Positions 31,906 through 43,024 of a stretch of DNA of 64,000 bases are shown one piece after another. The notes beneath the pieces were generated by a model, which had not been told where the DNA came from, made no database searches, and saw nothing but the letters and a program-made list of their open reading frames with translations. The translations under genes were made by a program, and so were the position numbers. The number at the start of each line of letters is the position of its first letter. Within the stretch, counting starts at the first letter, position 1. The stretch lies in NCBI RefSeq assembly GCF_035046485.1, contig NC_085136.1, positions 154,202,870 through 154,266,869 of the forward strand, written 5' to 3'. This DNA is from Aedes albopictus (Eukaryota; Arthropoda; Insecta; Diptera; Culicidae).

Positions 31906-33505
31906 GATAGCACAAGGAAGTCGTGATGATGTTTTGAAACTATTTTCTAATTAGAACCGAGACTGTTTAACCTATTTTCCAAGCAATCTGTCTTTTGTAT
32001 GAAGAGCCAATGAGTAGTTGAAATGTATTATGTTCATAAAATAATGCAATCGAACAATGCGAAAACATCCTTACTTTTCAACAGATAGTTAATTAGCCCA
32101 ATCCAGTCCTAACCTCCCCTCAAGGAATGGAAATGAAGACACATGTGCAAAACCACCTGCAGTGAATATTAGCCCACTTTGGGACTCCCGGTGGCGCGTG
32201 GCTCAATTTACCACAAAAATCACCGTAAAACATGAAATTTAATACCACTCAGCAACGAACCCTCGCGGGAGTCAAATCCCTTCTCGCCCATCTTCAACGA
32301 ACAGCAAGACACAAAAACTCATAAATCCATCGAGAACGTGCACACAATTCAGGCCATGCGGGAGAAAATGAAGAAATTCCATCTCAACCGCATATGGCCG
32401 CAAGTTTTATTTGCTCATTTGCGATTCATTTATTCGTGGACGCATATTTTCCCCATCAGAAGAACGTTCTCGATGAAAGCGCAGACCCCTCGGAAAGTAC
32501 ATGCGTAAACAGCGAATATTGCCCTAATCAAACATTTGTTCAGTTTCGTCCGCCAAACGAACGACTTTCAGGGGCGACAAACAGAAAATTTCAATAAACG
32601 ACCGAAAGTTGAAGGACTCGCCAAGGATATATTGCAACACCCGATAAGGCATTCTAATATCGATTGACTCCTGCTGTGAATGGTCTCGAAGTGGGTACCT
32701 ACGCGACAAGTGCGCTACCACTGCACTGCACCTAGAACACGGTGCTAACGCGAGCTATATCACCGACTCGCCAGGATACAATGGGCCAGTTTGAACCACT
32801 CGTTGGTAAGAGGATATCAAGCGGTGAAAAATATTGCTTACTTGAGGAGAACTAGGTAAGCAAACAGAGTGCACTTTCTGAAGCAGAATACTTTCCGAGA
32901 AAACATGTGTTGAGTAGTGTGCTAAACAGATGAAGCAATGTCTGCTGCTGCTTCTGTGGTTGCTTTTGCGGTTTATTGATTATTGTGCTGTGCTGGAAGT
33001 GCTGGTAGTGGTTTCAGCTCTGACTCTCAGAAGTTGATTGTTTAAATTTTACTTGGACAGGACAGCCAGTGGTACTACTGTACTGTGAAATAAAACGACA
33101 CATGTAATTTCGACCACAGTTTCTGAATCTTATCCTAATACTTTACGAATTGTTTTGTTGGTTAAGTTGAAATTTTTACCTCATGTTCTTGGCTGAAAAT
33201 TGGTCAATCGTTTGAGCTAACGTTTACGTTCAGCGTGAGCAATGGTAATCGGTGGGTATCGATGATGGTATGCGCATCTTAATAAATTCTATTCTGTCCT
33301 CAATCTTTACAACAAACTCCGGGTAAATCATAATTTCTACTCTAAGGCTAATATCCCCACCTGTAAACCAATGTTAAGTTTTGTCCTATCTCCCTATGCC
33401 ATGCTATGTCCTATGCTAAGTCTTAAAGCACCACCTGGAAGTAAATGGACTGGATACTTCCGTCAAGGCTATGGGATCTTCACATAGCGTAACTGACGTA
33501 TTTCC
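31906..33505. other. No recognisable gene; one tRNA-like stretch
   Basis: The region looks lower-copy than its surroundings. On the minus strand around 32650-32735, 'gcagtggtagcgcacttg' followed by 'cacttcgagacc' resembles tRNA boxes A and B, possibly the head of a SINE. ORFs 32394-32597 (plus) and 32524-32721 (minus) have no domain. I see no exon signal I would defend. Confidence 0.35.
32650..32735 (-). other. tRNA-like sequence
   Basis: Minus-strand words 'agtggtagcgcacttg' and, about 25 bp further, 'cacttcgagacc' match the spacing of tRNA internal promoter boxes. The acceptor stem does not pair convincingly and box B lacks the usual GGTTCG, so I read it as a tRNA-derived relic rather than a working tRNA gene. 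Confidence 0.3.
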
Positions 33506-33653
33506 AACAGTTTTGTTCTCTTCGTCATGGGGTTTTTTTTGAAGCCTGTTGAACCCAGTGATGACCTCAAATCCTTCCCAACCAAACTGAATTTATAAGG
33601 CTTCAGGCAATTTGGCCGACAAAACCCCCAATGACGAAGAGAACAAACCTGCC
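33506..33653. mobile_element. Short palindromic MITE, copy 2
   Basis: 'ttttgttctcttcgtcatgg' at 33511 is inverted at the right as 'ccaatgacgaagagaacaaa' ending at 33647. The inner arms 'ttgaagcctgttgaa' and 'aggcttcaggcaa' also pair in part. Same family as 29952-30086. No ORF of its own. Confidence 0.75.
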
Positions 33654-33960
33654 GATAATATCCTAGGTTACCCTATTTCGTCTCACAGTCTTCGCATTTC
33701 TCAATCCTCTGCCGCGTCTCTCATTTGCCAGATCGTACTGCACCTGGTTCACCATCCTTGCATGCTGTCCTCCAGATCTTTTAGTACCAACCAGATCTCA
33801 GGGTTAATAACCAGCATTGTCACCACAAGTTCTGCCCATTGTATTGTTGTTTGCCGTTGATAAGGATCAGAGGTGTAGACGACTCTTCGGCATACAGACC
33901 AATCTCCCTTTGGGAGACCACCGGGAAATTGTTGAAAATCGAATTATTCTGTCGAGGTTG
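33654..33960. other. Possible LINE-derived spacer
   Basis: On the minus strand, 'ggtgaaccaggtgcagtacg' and surrounding words suggest a decayed RTE-like C-terminal piece, but no frame is clear. The ORF at 33612-33860 is not supported. Confidence 0.25.
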
Positions 33961-35480
33961 ATGGTCTCTACCGAGATACTAACTCGACCAACTGGAGAAG
34001 GACCTTACGAATAGGCGGAGTTGGTGCCCTGTTCAAGCTAACGCGAATCGGCCTCAAAATCGTGGTCAACACCAAGGAAGCATTGACACAGTTGACAACT
34101 TTTCAAACAGGATCTTAGAAAGTTAGCACACACAAACTGCACATTCATCATTGGAACCGACCTCTATGCCCGGCATTGGGAAACATTGGGTCCAACGTGA
34201 ACGGCACAATTCTCTTTGACGACCTTTAACAAGGACTGTATCTCATTCTCTCCAACTTTTGTGTCTCCAAAAGGATCATCCTCAATACTAGATTTCTTCC
34301 TAACAAATTTGCCGTCAAGTATCAGTGAACCTTAAACCATTCAGAAGATAGACTCAGACCGTGGCATCTCGTAAGAATTTCCATCGTGTCAATTGCAATA
34401 GGCTTCGAACTACCACAGACAATCAAGTTGATCCAGATAGAAATATCAATACAGAGAGAGAGAGAGCAGATAGACGACGCGTTGGAGGATTTTGTCCGAG
34501 TAGTCCAAACAACTGTGGAGCGCAATGTTAGAACAATCTCTGACCGTTCGGAGGTATTAGAAATAGACAACTTTACCAAAATCTTGATCGGAAAAAGGAA
34601 TACATTCGTTAGGCAGTTTCATAGAACTGGTAACAGAAAAATAAAAGCCCTTGTAAACAGACTTAGGAAGATAATAGCAAAAAGACTAATGAACATAAAA
34701 AATCAAAAACTCCAACAAAAATTAGCAAAACTTGAAAATAACTCCAAGCCCTTCGGGAAAATTGCCAAAATTCTTAAAACAAAACCACAGAATATCCCAC
34801 ATTTGAAAATTAACGTCCAAACCCTATAGTAACACCACTCAAAAAAGCAAATGCAATAGCCAAAAACATTGTGAAATTACTCGAAATAGGACTAGCAATG
34901 ACCAGCCCAATGAAAAAAACAGTAAAACAAACAATAGAAACCCTGATCAATACCAATAGCTTACCCGAAGAACATAACGTCAGTACAGAGGAAATCAGAG
35001 TCATACTGAAGGGAATGAGGGATATGAAAGCCCCTGGTGAGGATGGCATCCTAAAGATTGTACTCAAAATCCTTGGTTGAAAACAGTGAAAACAGAACCT
35101 CCTTTGCAATATTTTCAACAAATGCCCAACAGCTGGAAAAGATCCAAAGTTATCCCTATATTGAAGCCAGGCAAAGACGCAACCAGCAAAAAAAAAGCTA
35201 TAGACTTATCGTACTACTCTGGTCGATTAGTAAAATTATCGAAAAATTAATACTACCTAGATCAAAGGAATTATATCCTAATGGATGAAAAATTTGGTTT
35301 TCGCAAGGGCCATTCAACAACCCATCAACTAGGGTGGTAAACAAAATAAAAAGAAACAAAGAGGTAAAGTACTCAACTGCAATGACACTTTTAGATGTCC
35401 AGTATCTATACTGGACAGAACACAGTTTCAAATGTAAAACGTATATGCAATGTAATAAAACAAACAAACAAACAAACAGC
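33960..35480 (+). pseudogene. Jockey-clade LINE relic: endonuclease tail to reverse transcriptase
   Basis: In order: FIIGTDLYARHWE (34144 onward), the endonuclease block normally reading like GGDLNARH; SILDFFLTNLPSSI near 34285; then the 147-aa plus ORF 34386-34829 with the linker RQFHRTGNRKIKALVNRL; then STEEIRVILKGMRDMKAPG (34985-35040), and SKVIPILKPGKDATS near 35140. Finally RT blocks GFRKGHSTTHQL (about 35293) and KYSTAMTLLDV (35370-35400). The order is that of Jockey-clade ORF2. Several frame breaks and lost parts make it a relic. It ends at a (CAAA)n tract at 35461-35478, which could be the simple 3' tail. Confidence 0.8.
35461..35478 (+). repeat. (CAAA)n microsatellite
   Basis: Four to five CAAA units directly downstream of the Jockey relic. 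Confidence 0.8.
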
Positions 35481-35585
35481 GGAACTAAAGTTGATATACC
35501 TAGGAATAAGGTAATTCTCTAAAATAGTTAAAACTAATCAATGTATTCAAAAGAAATGAAATAAAAAGTATTTAAATTTAAAAAA

Positions 35586-35691
35586 AATATGAGCAATTGA
35601 TCGACGATAAGCTGAAATCCGGATGCTACGTGGAATATGCCTGCAAAATGGCAAGCATGGCGATAATGGCACTGTCAAAGATAATGTCAAA
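35586..35691 (+). pseudogene. R1/Jockey-type LINE relic, left part of a split copy
   Basis: 'gatcgacgataagctgaaat' and 'gcaagcatggcgataatggc' encode the IDDKL..., YACK.ASMAIMAL stretch near the C-terminus of the RT ORF. The same stretch lies at 56950-57040 in the larger relic. There the sequence continues 'aatagctcggcaatagtc'; here it stops at 35691 and continues only at 40036, on the far side of a 4.3-kb insertion. Confidence 0.75.
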
Positions 35692-36599
35692 CACGCAGAA
35701 AAATAAATTGTAAACACAATTAAATTCTAGTTCAAATCAACCGATTTTTCAGTTTACTATAGCGACAAACTGATTTCTAGTTTAAACTGAACTGTCCTAT
35801 TTTTTGATAATACAAATATTTTCGTTTGTCGAAATTTTTGACAGTTTGTTAAAACAAACAGAGATTTGGTATTTTAAACATGAAATAATAGATTGATTCA
35901 AACGACTGCACTTTTTCCACTAACAAACCCGGAATGTTATTGTGTTGGTGACGGCAGCAGCTGCGGTAGCTCGGAAATCTATTTTTAGACCGTCGGTAAG
36001 CGGATGGAGAGGAGAACGACAAAAAAAAGTCAAAAAAGTCGAAACCGATCAACTTTTTGTGGATGCTGTCGTGAGCAGTGTTGCGAAACTCATGCTCACG
36101 AGTAAAAAATACTCACTCACCTTACTCATTTGTGAGTAATGCTCACGCGAGAGTATGACGTCATTACTCACGCGTGAGTTACTCAATTTACTCACGGTGA
36201 GTTTAGTGAGTAAGTTATTTTTGTTGGTTTGAAATGATGTTTTCGTTTGTTCTGTGCTGCAATGGTGATTATTTATATACTAGGCACAGTTTTCGAGGAA
36301 AGGTGGATCTGCTCGAGAGCTTTGGCACCATAGGCTTAAACCTCTTATTGTTTACCTACGCATGCAAAGTAATATCATCAACTAGGAAATTTCTATATTT
36401 CGCCACACTTTGTTAAGGGTATAACTTTTTTCGCATACGTCGGGTCACTTTACGGTATTCAATAAAGATGTTTGACATATATTTACCTACCTTCAAATAA
36501 AAAATGGTAGGGTCAATTACAGCATCTCCTAGGTCCAAACATTTAAAACTTTTCTTTTCTGCATACATTTGATCGTTTTTTTCCCATATGGCTAGCTTC

Positions 36600-37612
36600 T
36601 ATCCAGCTTTTTACGCTAACGCGAGGGGTGATTCGAATATGACGTTTCTTGCCGACGACTAAATTTCAGTTCAGTGCTATCCTAGTAGACTGTTAGAATA
36701 GTTTGTTGATTGAAGTGTCAACTTTTTTCACTTGATTCGCATCAACAGAGATCCTCAGCGTATTTTAAAATAATGTTATATGTTTATTTTTAAGAAAGTA
36801 ATTAGTTTTTATTTCGTTTTAGATCCAGCAGCCTTATCGCAAAAATTGGAAGTCAGAGGACTGAAAATAGCTGAATTCAACCGGGACAGTTCTGATAATT
36901 TTCATGAACTTTGGTTTAAATCCCGTCGTTTTCAGCGTTTATGACTTTATGCGAAAGAACGATTCTAGTTTTGGCAACTCCATTATATTCGGAGACATAA
37001 ACTGAGACAGAACAAAATACTCTAATAATAAGGAACCACCTGTGTGTTTTTATTATCCAACCAAATAATTTTATTAGCTTGACCTAGAATAAATTACTTC
37101 CCTACAATCATAAACCAATGGCTGCCGAATTGGGCATTCCCTAACCATACACAACATTTGAATTCAAACTTAGACGACATTCTGCTCTATTTGAGATCAA
37201 CAACGTAAAAACCAGGGTAAAACATTAGTTTGGGCTCTTATGTATTATACACTGCCAAGTTGAAAGCTGGATAGTGCAGGAAAGTGTGGACTTTGTGCGG
37301 ACTAGATTGATTCGTCGAGACTCGAAAGTGTAAGAAGGATATGCTTACACATTTCCAATCAATGTGCGTTAAATCCTTTTGGAATAGACCTAAAAAATAA
37401 GCTAGATTAATATCTCCAACAGAATAAATATGTTACACCATTTCAAAATACCCTGTTCGCTGTTGGTGTGAGTCAATCAAGTGAAAAATGTTGACACTTC
37501 AATCAACAAACTATCCTAACAGTCTACTAGGATAGCATTGAACTGAAATTTGGTCGTCGGCAAGAAACGTCATATTCAAATCACCCCTCGTGCTAGCGTA
37601 AAAAGCTGGATT
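36600..37612. mobile_element. Palindromic MITE inside the hAT element
   Basis: 'atccagctttttacgctaac' at 36601 is matched by 'gctagcgtaaaaagctggat' ending 37611. The arms run about 190 bp, sharing 'gatgacgtttcttgccgacg'-like words and 'tgttgattgaagtgtcaac'. The unpaired middle is about 630 bp of AT-rich DNA; 'agctggatag' at 37264 repeats the end motif. TA-like bases flank the ends, but the target site is not certain. Confidence 0.75.
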
Positions 37613-39270
37613 ACTGTGCAAAAAGATAGGGCATGTAATGGCCAAATAACAGTTTCGTTTCAAAATTACTTGAGCAAGCAAGTAAGGAAAAAAGTTTTAC
37701 ACTGGTAACGCATCCCTTGTAAATCTAAAAGAGCTGTAGTTTTTCTGCGGAAAAGTAAAAGTTTTTTCTCATACTAAATACTTGATCAGTTTGTAATTTG
37801 AAATTTACAAAAATTAGAAAATTAACTTGAGTGCTCTACTATCGAACATGAAATTCACACACTGATCGCACCCAGCAAAGCAAAAACCAACAAAAAGAAT
37901 TGTTGAGTTTTAAGCAATTTTTTGCTAGAATCAGAAACAACTTTGTGCCCTATTGCTGGATGTGTCATAAAAAGTGTTTAGACTTGATAGAATTGGAACA
38001 AAACTTTATTGGAACTTATGGGTGACAAAAGGAACATATTCTGAAAGAATCTCATAAACTTTTTCAAGTCTTAGTTTTTTTTCCATATAAAGTTGGACCA
38101 CCCTAATTATATAAGCCTCGGACCTATAAAGAAAAAAAAAAACTGCCGAGCAAATTACTACCAGTAACGTGGCCAGTAATCACACCCAGGTAACCAATAA
38201 GCAGCTAAAATGGCATTAATTCAGCACTATATGCGCCTTTACAGCAGGTCATTAAATGCTAGTCTGCTGCTATCGAACTGTCAAATCGGCTACCAAGCGG
38301 AATCGAATCGATTCCGTAAAATTACTTTTTCCTAATTGCTTTTTTTGCCAACCCCCTGAAGAAAGCGTTAGTTCTTGAAGCCGCCGCATTTGGTGGGGTG
38401 TCACGGGCTCGTTTACGAAATTTCAGCCTGCCTTTCAATCTGCTACGTGCGGAAGCGAACTTCGTCGTACGAATTATCGTGCATTTGAGAAACGATCGTT
38501 TACACATTAAACAAATTTTGTTCATTGCGTTTAGTGTTCTTTGTTAAATTTACAAGACGCACAAGCATGAAAATACATTTCGTCCATTTAAAACAACGCT
38601 GAACTCAATTATATGTGAATGTCACGCCTGCACTAACAGAAGAAAATCACTGTTTTCAGTTTAAGGACAGACTTGTTAGAATCCCAAAATGGCCGCCACA
38701 ATGGCCGACTTTGGCACCTACTCACGATTTTGAGTGCACAAATCTCTTCGTAAACAAAACCAGCGCACCTGATCTTCTTATTTTAAGCTTATTACAAGTG
38801 AGCAAGAACAATATAATAAAATGCATTGTTGTTTGAAGCTTGCTTCTTGAGATTTGTGCGTTTGAAGTTTTGATGCACTGTTGAAGCGGGGTTTCAAGAC
38901 GTTTGTCCTTAATGCAACCGCCCATTCAAATCAGCACCACGTCATGCACCAATTTTTTGGCTTCACGCCAGTTATATGTGGATGACAGCCATTTCAGGGG
39001 ATTGATCTCTGTCTACAAGAGGTTTACGTTCAAACAAAAGCCCTCACGTTGAGCTGTTGGGCTCAAAGGGGACCTCTTCAGGACCGCCCTTAACGGAGCG
39101 CTTAGAACTAGCAGTAATTTACAATTCACTAGAATAAAAAAATAACAATAGAATTGTTGACAAGCAACCTTGTCTACTGATTCAATACATTCGCCCCAAT
39201 AAAACATACCATTTTAATGTTTGATAGGATTCCAAGACTTTAGATAAATTTTAGATTACCTATGAATATG
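37613..39270. other. Interior of the hAT element, no clear transposase
   Basis: AT-rich with small ORFs only. The most notable is minus 38322-38525 (67 aa), very basic, starting MNKICLMCKRSFLK with a CxxC pair; it might be captured or remnant coding DNA but I recognise no family. 'aaaatggccgccacaatggc' near 38685 and the mirrored 38720-38925 words hint at a further decayed repeat. Confidence 0.35.
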
Positions 39271-39380
39271 AGTAAAGTATACTCGTGAGTGAGTAAATGC
39301 ACGGTAATACTCACGAGTGAGTGTGAGTTGTACAGCGCTTACTCAAATGTGAGTAATACTCACGGTGAGTTTAAGGTGTA

Positions 39381-39649
39381 CCGTCTACCCCCGTTCGTTT
39401 GACCGCATCTAATCTGAACACTTTTTAATTTGACCCCCTCTAATATGCACATCGTTCAAATTAAAAATGGCTCAAACTTCATTCTGCTAATGGAACGGGG
39501 TGAAACGGAACGCAGAATCAAAACAAAACATAAAATGAGGCTGCCAGCAGTGGGGTTTTTCGTCGTCCACAGGGTTGCTAGATGTTCAAACTAAAAATGA
39601 ACCCCGTTGGTTTGCATGAGGTGTCGTTCAAACCAACGGGGGTAGACGG
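39381..39649. mobile_element. TIR MITE with CCGTCTACCCCC ends, TA target site
   Basis: 'ccgtctacccccgttcgttt' at 39381 and the inverse, ending '...aacgggggtagacgg' at 39649, with TA on each side (39379-39380, 39650-39651). About 269 bp, sitting within the subterminal repeats of the hAT element. Its CCGT start and TA target resemble the element at 8951-10709. Confidence 0.75.
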
Positions 39650-40035
39650 TACTGCTCATACTCATGAGTGAGTTTGACTAGATGTGTGAGTACTCGCTCA
39701 TTTCGCAACACTGGTCGTGAGTACCTGCGCGTTATCCATCACGACCATAGCTGCACTTGAAAGTTGGCGTGATGGATTTGCTGCACCTTCTTCGTTGTGG
39801 CGATGTTGGGGTAAGCATTTTATAGATGTGTAAGTGCTTTCGGACCATGTTTATGGTTTTTATTTTATTGAAACAAATGAAATTTTTGACATTATATGAA
39901 ATGATGATAATCGGTTGTTTTTATCGATAAACTCTAAATGAAAACAATTAAATATAACTTTGGAATAAGTAAATTCTCAGTTTGAAAATCAACCATGCGT
40001 TTTATTGTTTTAAACAAGCGCCATTTTTCTGCGTG

Positions 40036-40468
40036 AATAGCTCGGCAATAGTCCCGAGTAAGCATAAGCTGCACGCGACAGTAGCGGTACTAGGCAGGAC
40101 CCAAGCTTTCAGAGGAGCGCGGACAACTTAAGGCGGTATCTGGTGGAACGCTAACCAATAGAGAGTACTCACCAAGGTTTTTATATAATGGAAGGTTAAG
40201 CAGGTCGTTTAGTTTGTGGGGAAAAGTAGAGGAAGCCAAATTTCAAAGGAATTTGCTGAGGTGGGGTGTTTGTTTTCAGAATTTCTCACGGTGAAAAAAT
40301 AATGGCCGCTCAGCCAGTTTTGACATCTAAGACTACCTTAGAATATGTAAATACCTTGGTACTCACTACTCATGTACGCCCTCCCTTCTCAAAGTCATCC
40401 CTAATGGGCGTACCGCGAAGATAAGAAAGAGATAGAATGAGTTTTTAGTGGGTCGATCAGCACAAGGG
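40036..40468 (+). pseudogene. R1/Jockey-type LINE relic, right part and 3' region
   Basis: 'aatagctcggcaatagtccc' resumes the LINE interrupted at 35691. 40089-40150 and 40378-40468 ('aacttaaggcggtatctggt', 'gggcgtaccgcgaagataag', 'ttttagtgggtcgatc') match the 3' region at 58975-59160. Between them, about 40190-40375 is extra or diverged sequence. No coding capacity remains. Confidence 0.7.
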
Positions 40469-41549
40469 ATTCCATATATACAGACTTATCTGTATTATAC
40501 GGATTTTTGAGCATCCGTACATGTAGGAATTCTTCTTCAATTAATATTTCAGGCCAAACATGTCTAAAGGTCCAATCTGCAGAAGAGAGGCTCTCTTTGG
40601 TTTCTCTCTCTTTCGTTAATATCTCAGCTGTTTATTTGTATTTTGATTGCCTCCTTGCATTGAACGATGGTCAAAACAATCGTCTTTTGACTTGCACTGC
40701 AAAAATAGTTGAAAAGTGTACCATTACATTGCAATAATTGAATGAGAATGTAAACAAAGAGAGCCTCTCAAATGCAGATAGGACCTATTGAAATGTTTGG
40801 CCTGATTTACTTAAACCCATTTTTATTTCATTTCCATATTCAATTTTTTATATTTTTTTCGCAATAATTCGCGCATCAATAGCGTCAAACCACACACAAC
40901 TGTCCATCACAACATTCTCTACAAAACAGGCGTCCTCCTTGCCTCCTTCATTCTCGCTGCTCTCGTCATCGTCGTTCTCGTCATTCATGCACTCGAATGA
41001 GACGCACACCAGCGCACCAACACGAAGCATGTTCTCTCCCGTGTCCCGTGATCGTCATAAATGTAAAACACTGATGCAAATTCTGAAGCTAATTCCTTTT
41101 ATATTATTATTGAAATATCTCAAACAAATAAACTAATAGTCACCTTATACTATACAAAATAATTCAATTTATTTGTATATCTTCCTACATCCTCCGTCTC
41201 CCCTACTCTTAAAAATCTTTTGAATGGAAAAAAATATTAAAACAAACAATACCAATAAACAACCTTAATAATCAAAACAGGATACAGAACAGAGTGTCCA
41301 CTACCAGGGAGCTAACTACGGAGCTTTTTGGTGTGGGGGAGAGCGGAGGGTCACTCTAAAAAAAAACCTGCAAAAAATAAAACCTGAAAAATATAAAAAG
41401 TAAAAAGTGTGTAAAATAGTAATGTAATTAGATATATAAATATAATCAACCGTGGGATCTACACCCGAGTTGTAAATCAAACTTAGATGATCAATAAGAT
41501 TATATTGATTATCTAAGATTACATCTTATTGATAATATTGAGTGTCACT
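40469..41549. other. Low-copy-looking spacer with one MITE
   Basis: Outside the MITE (40550-40804) the stretch has a minus ORF (40848-41030, 60 aa) with an acidic run (NDENDDDESSENEG). It comes from a TCGTC-rich tract and has no other support. 41180-41540 is AT-rich without features. Confidence 0.35.
40550..40804. mobile_element. Palindromic MITE, ~255 bp
   Basis: 'caggccaaacatgtctaaag' at 40550 is matched by the inverse ending 'aaatgtttggcctg' at 40804. The arms continue with 'gcagaagagaggctctcttt' and 'aaagagagcctctcaaatgc'. ATTT stands on both outer sides, a possible 4-bp target duplication. No ORF of its own. Confidence 0.75.
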
Positions 41550-42478
41550 TCTCAGACACATCTAATGCCATCTTTCAGACACACGAGCAGACACAACTGT
41601 TGTCATATTTCAGACATATCTAATGCCGTCTTTCAGACACTTCAAATGCTTATCTCTTTCTTCTTTCAGACATATCTAGTGCCACCTTTCAGACACATCT
41701 AATGCCATTTTTCAGGCATATCTAGTGCCATTTTTCAGACACATCTTACGTCATCTTTCAGGCAAATCTAGTGCCATCTTTCAGAACCATCTTACGCCAT
41801 CTTTCATGCAAATCTAGTGCCATCTTTCAGACACATCTTAAGCCATTTTTCAGACATATCTAGTGCTATCTTTCAAACACATCTTAAGCCATCTTTCAGG
41901 CATACCTAGTGCCATATTTCAGACACATCTAATGTAATCTTTCAGACATATCTAGTGTCATCTTTCAGACACATCTAATGCCATCTTTCAGGTATATCTA
42001 GTGTCATCTTTTAGACACATCTTACGCCATCTTTCAGGCATATCTAGTGCCATCTTTCAGACACATCTAATGTCATCTTTCAGACATATTTAGTGCCATC
42101 TTTCAGACACTTCTAATGCCATCTTTCAGGCATATCTAGTGCCATCTTTCTGACACAACTTAAGCCATCTTTCAGGCATATCTAGTGCCATCTTTCAGAC
42201 ACATCTAATGCCATCTTTCATGCAAATCTAGTGCCATCTTTCAGGCACATCTTAAGCCATCTTTCAGGCATATCTAGTGCCATCTTTCAGATACATCTAA
42301 TGCCATCTTTCAGACATATTTAGTGCCATCTTTCAGACACTTCTAATGCCATCTTTCAGGCATATCTAGTGCCATCTTTCAGACACATCTTAAGCCATTT
42401 TTCAGACATATCTAGTGTCATCTTTCAGGCACATCTTATGCCATCTTTCAGGTATATCTAGTGTCATCTTTCAGACAC
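41550..42478 (+). repeat. 23/46-bp minisatellite (catctttcagacacatctaatgc type)
   Basis: A 23-bp monomer alternates between two forms, 'cagacacatct(t)aa(t/g)gc' and 'caggcatatctagtgc', each followed by 'catcttt', giving a 46-bp dimer. About 40 monomers are present, with moderate divergence. 23 is not a multiple of three, so no long ORF forms. The array ends at the LINE-derived DNA near 42480. Confidence 0.9.
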
Positions 42479-42640
42479 ACCTTCCTACAGTACAGATTTC
42501 GATTAATATGAAATACAGATTTTTGAGCTAGAGGAGCTATTTTATGTTTGTATGGTATACAGATTTTACACCCAAATTTTGTATGGGATACAGATTTTTG
42601 GAAATAGCGATACAGATTTTTCAAAAAATCATCCGGCATC
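42479..42640. repeat. Short 'gatacagattttt' repeats
   Basis: 'tacagattt' occurs five times between 42490 and 42620, as short direct repeats of unclear origin. A related 'tatctgtattatacggattt' sits at 40487-40507. Confidence 0.4.
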
Positions 42641-43015
42641 CCTGAAGCACATAAAACGAGGAGCCACCTCTTGGGTATCTGATCAGCAAATTTTCTCATT
42701 CTAAAAAAAGGACTCAAGGCATGGGACTGCAAAAGCCCTGACAGGATCAATCTGTGTAGACGACGCGGCGGCGAAGGCCACAAGCCCCAAGGTGGTACGA
42801 GTCCACTCACGTGTTTGATTTGTTCCGAGAAATCCGTGAACAGCAAGCACCCAACAAGTGCCGCAGCTGACAAATCACTGTGCAGGTAACGCAGCTGAAC
42901 CTGAACCACTGTGACGCAGTTCAGCAACTGCTTTGTCAGGTAGTTTCTGAGTGGGGGACTGATATCGTCATCATAGCACGGCAGATCCTCCAAAAATGCC
43001 GTGATTACCAGATCC
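42640..43015 (-). pseudogene. R1/Jockey-type LINE fragments, mixed orientation
   Basis: 42650-42715 (plus) matches the 3' end of the R1-like family (ccacctcttgggtatctg, ttttctcattct; compare 59170-59215). 42720-43010, read on the minus strand, matches 54235-54345 ('cactgtgacgcagttcagca' read from this side). The minus ORF 42448-43044 (198 aa) spans both plus the minisatellite and so is a composite by chance. Confidence 0.55.
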
Positions 43016-43024
43016 AAACGCATC

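Larger units (their letters stand above)
36076..39713. mobile_element. hAT-like element with 8-bp target-site duplication, 3.64 kb
   Basis: The ends cagtgttgcgaaa and its inverse are flanked by identical 8-mers gtcgtgag (36068-36075 and 39714-39721). The 8-bp duplication and CAGTG start are hallmarks of hAT transposons. Subterminal DNA on both sides (about 36090-36215, 39275-39372 and 39652-39700) is full of short direct and inverted copies of 'actcac' and 'gtgagta', typical of hAT transposase-binding regions. No hAT transposase ORF is seen; the interior holds at least two other insertions. It is non-autonomous or badly decayed. Confidence 0.88.
35692..40035. mobile_element. TIR element (CACGCAGAAAAAT ends) carrying a hAT insertion
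   Basis: 'cacgcagaaaaat' at 35692 and 'atttttctgcgtg' ending 40035 are perfect inverse ends. The flanks rejoin a LINE sequence that is continuous in the copy at 56950-57090. Without the inner hAT (36076-39713) the element would be about 700 bp, AT-rich, with inverted words such as 'gtttaaactgaact' and 'ttgttttaaacaagcg'. Target-site duplication is short or ambiguous (AA). No transposase ORF; the open frame around 35942-36067 has no ATG. Confidence 0.7.

Noticed and set aside
35942..36139. Open frame VLVTAAAAVARK as an exon interrupted by the hAT element
   Set aside because: No ATG in frame and it lies within a TIR element. Joining across the 8-bp duplication stays open but has no other support.
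38322..38525. Basic 67-aa minus ORF with CxxC as a BED-type zinc finger of a hAT transposase
   Set aside because: Only one CxxC pair, no matching His/Cys pair and no downstream transposase frame.
40848..41030. Acidic 60-aa minus ORF as a host exon
   Set aside because: A TCGTC-rich tract explains the acidic run; no splice site or homolog is recognised.
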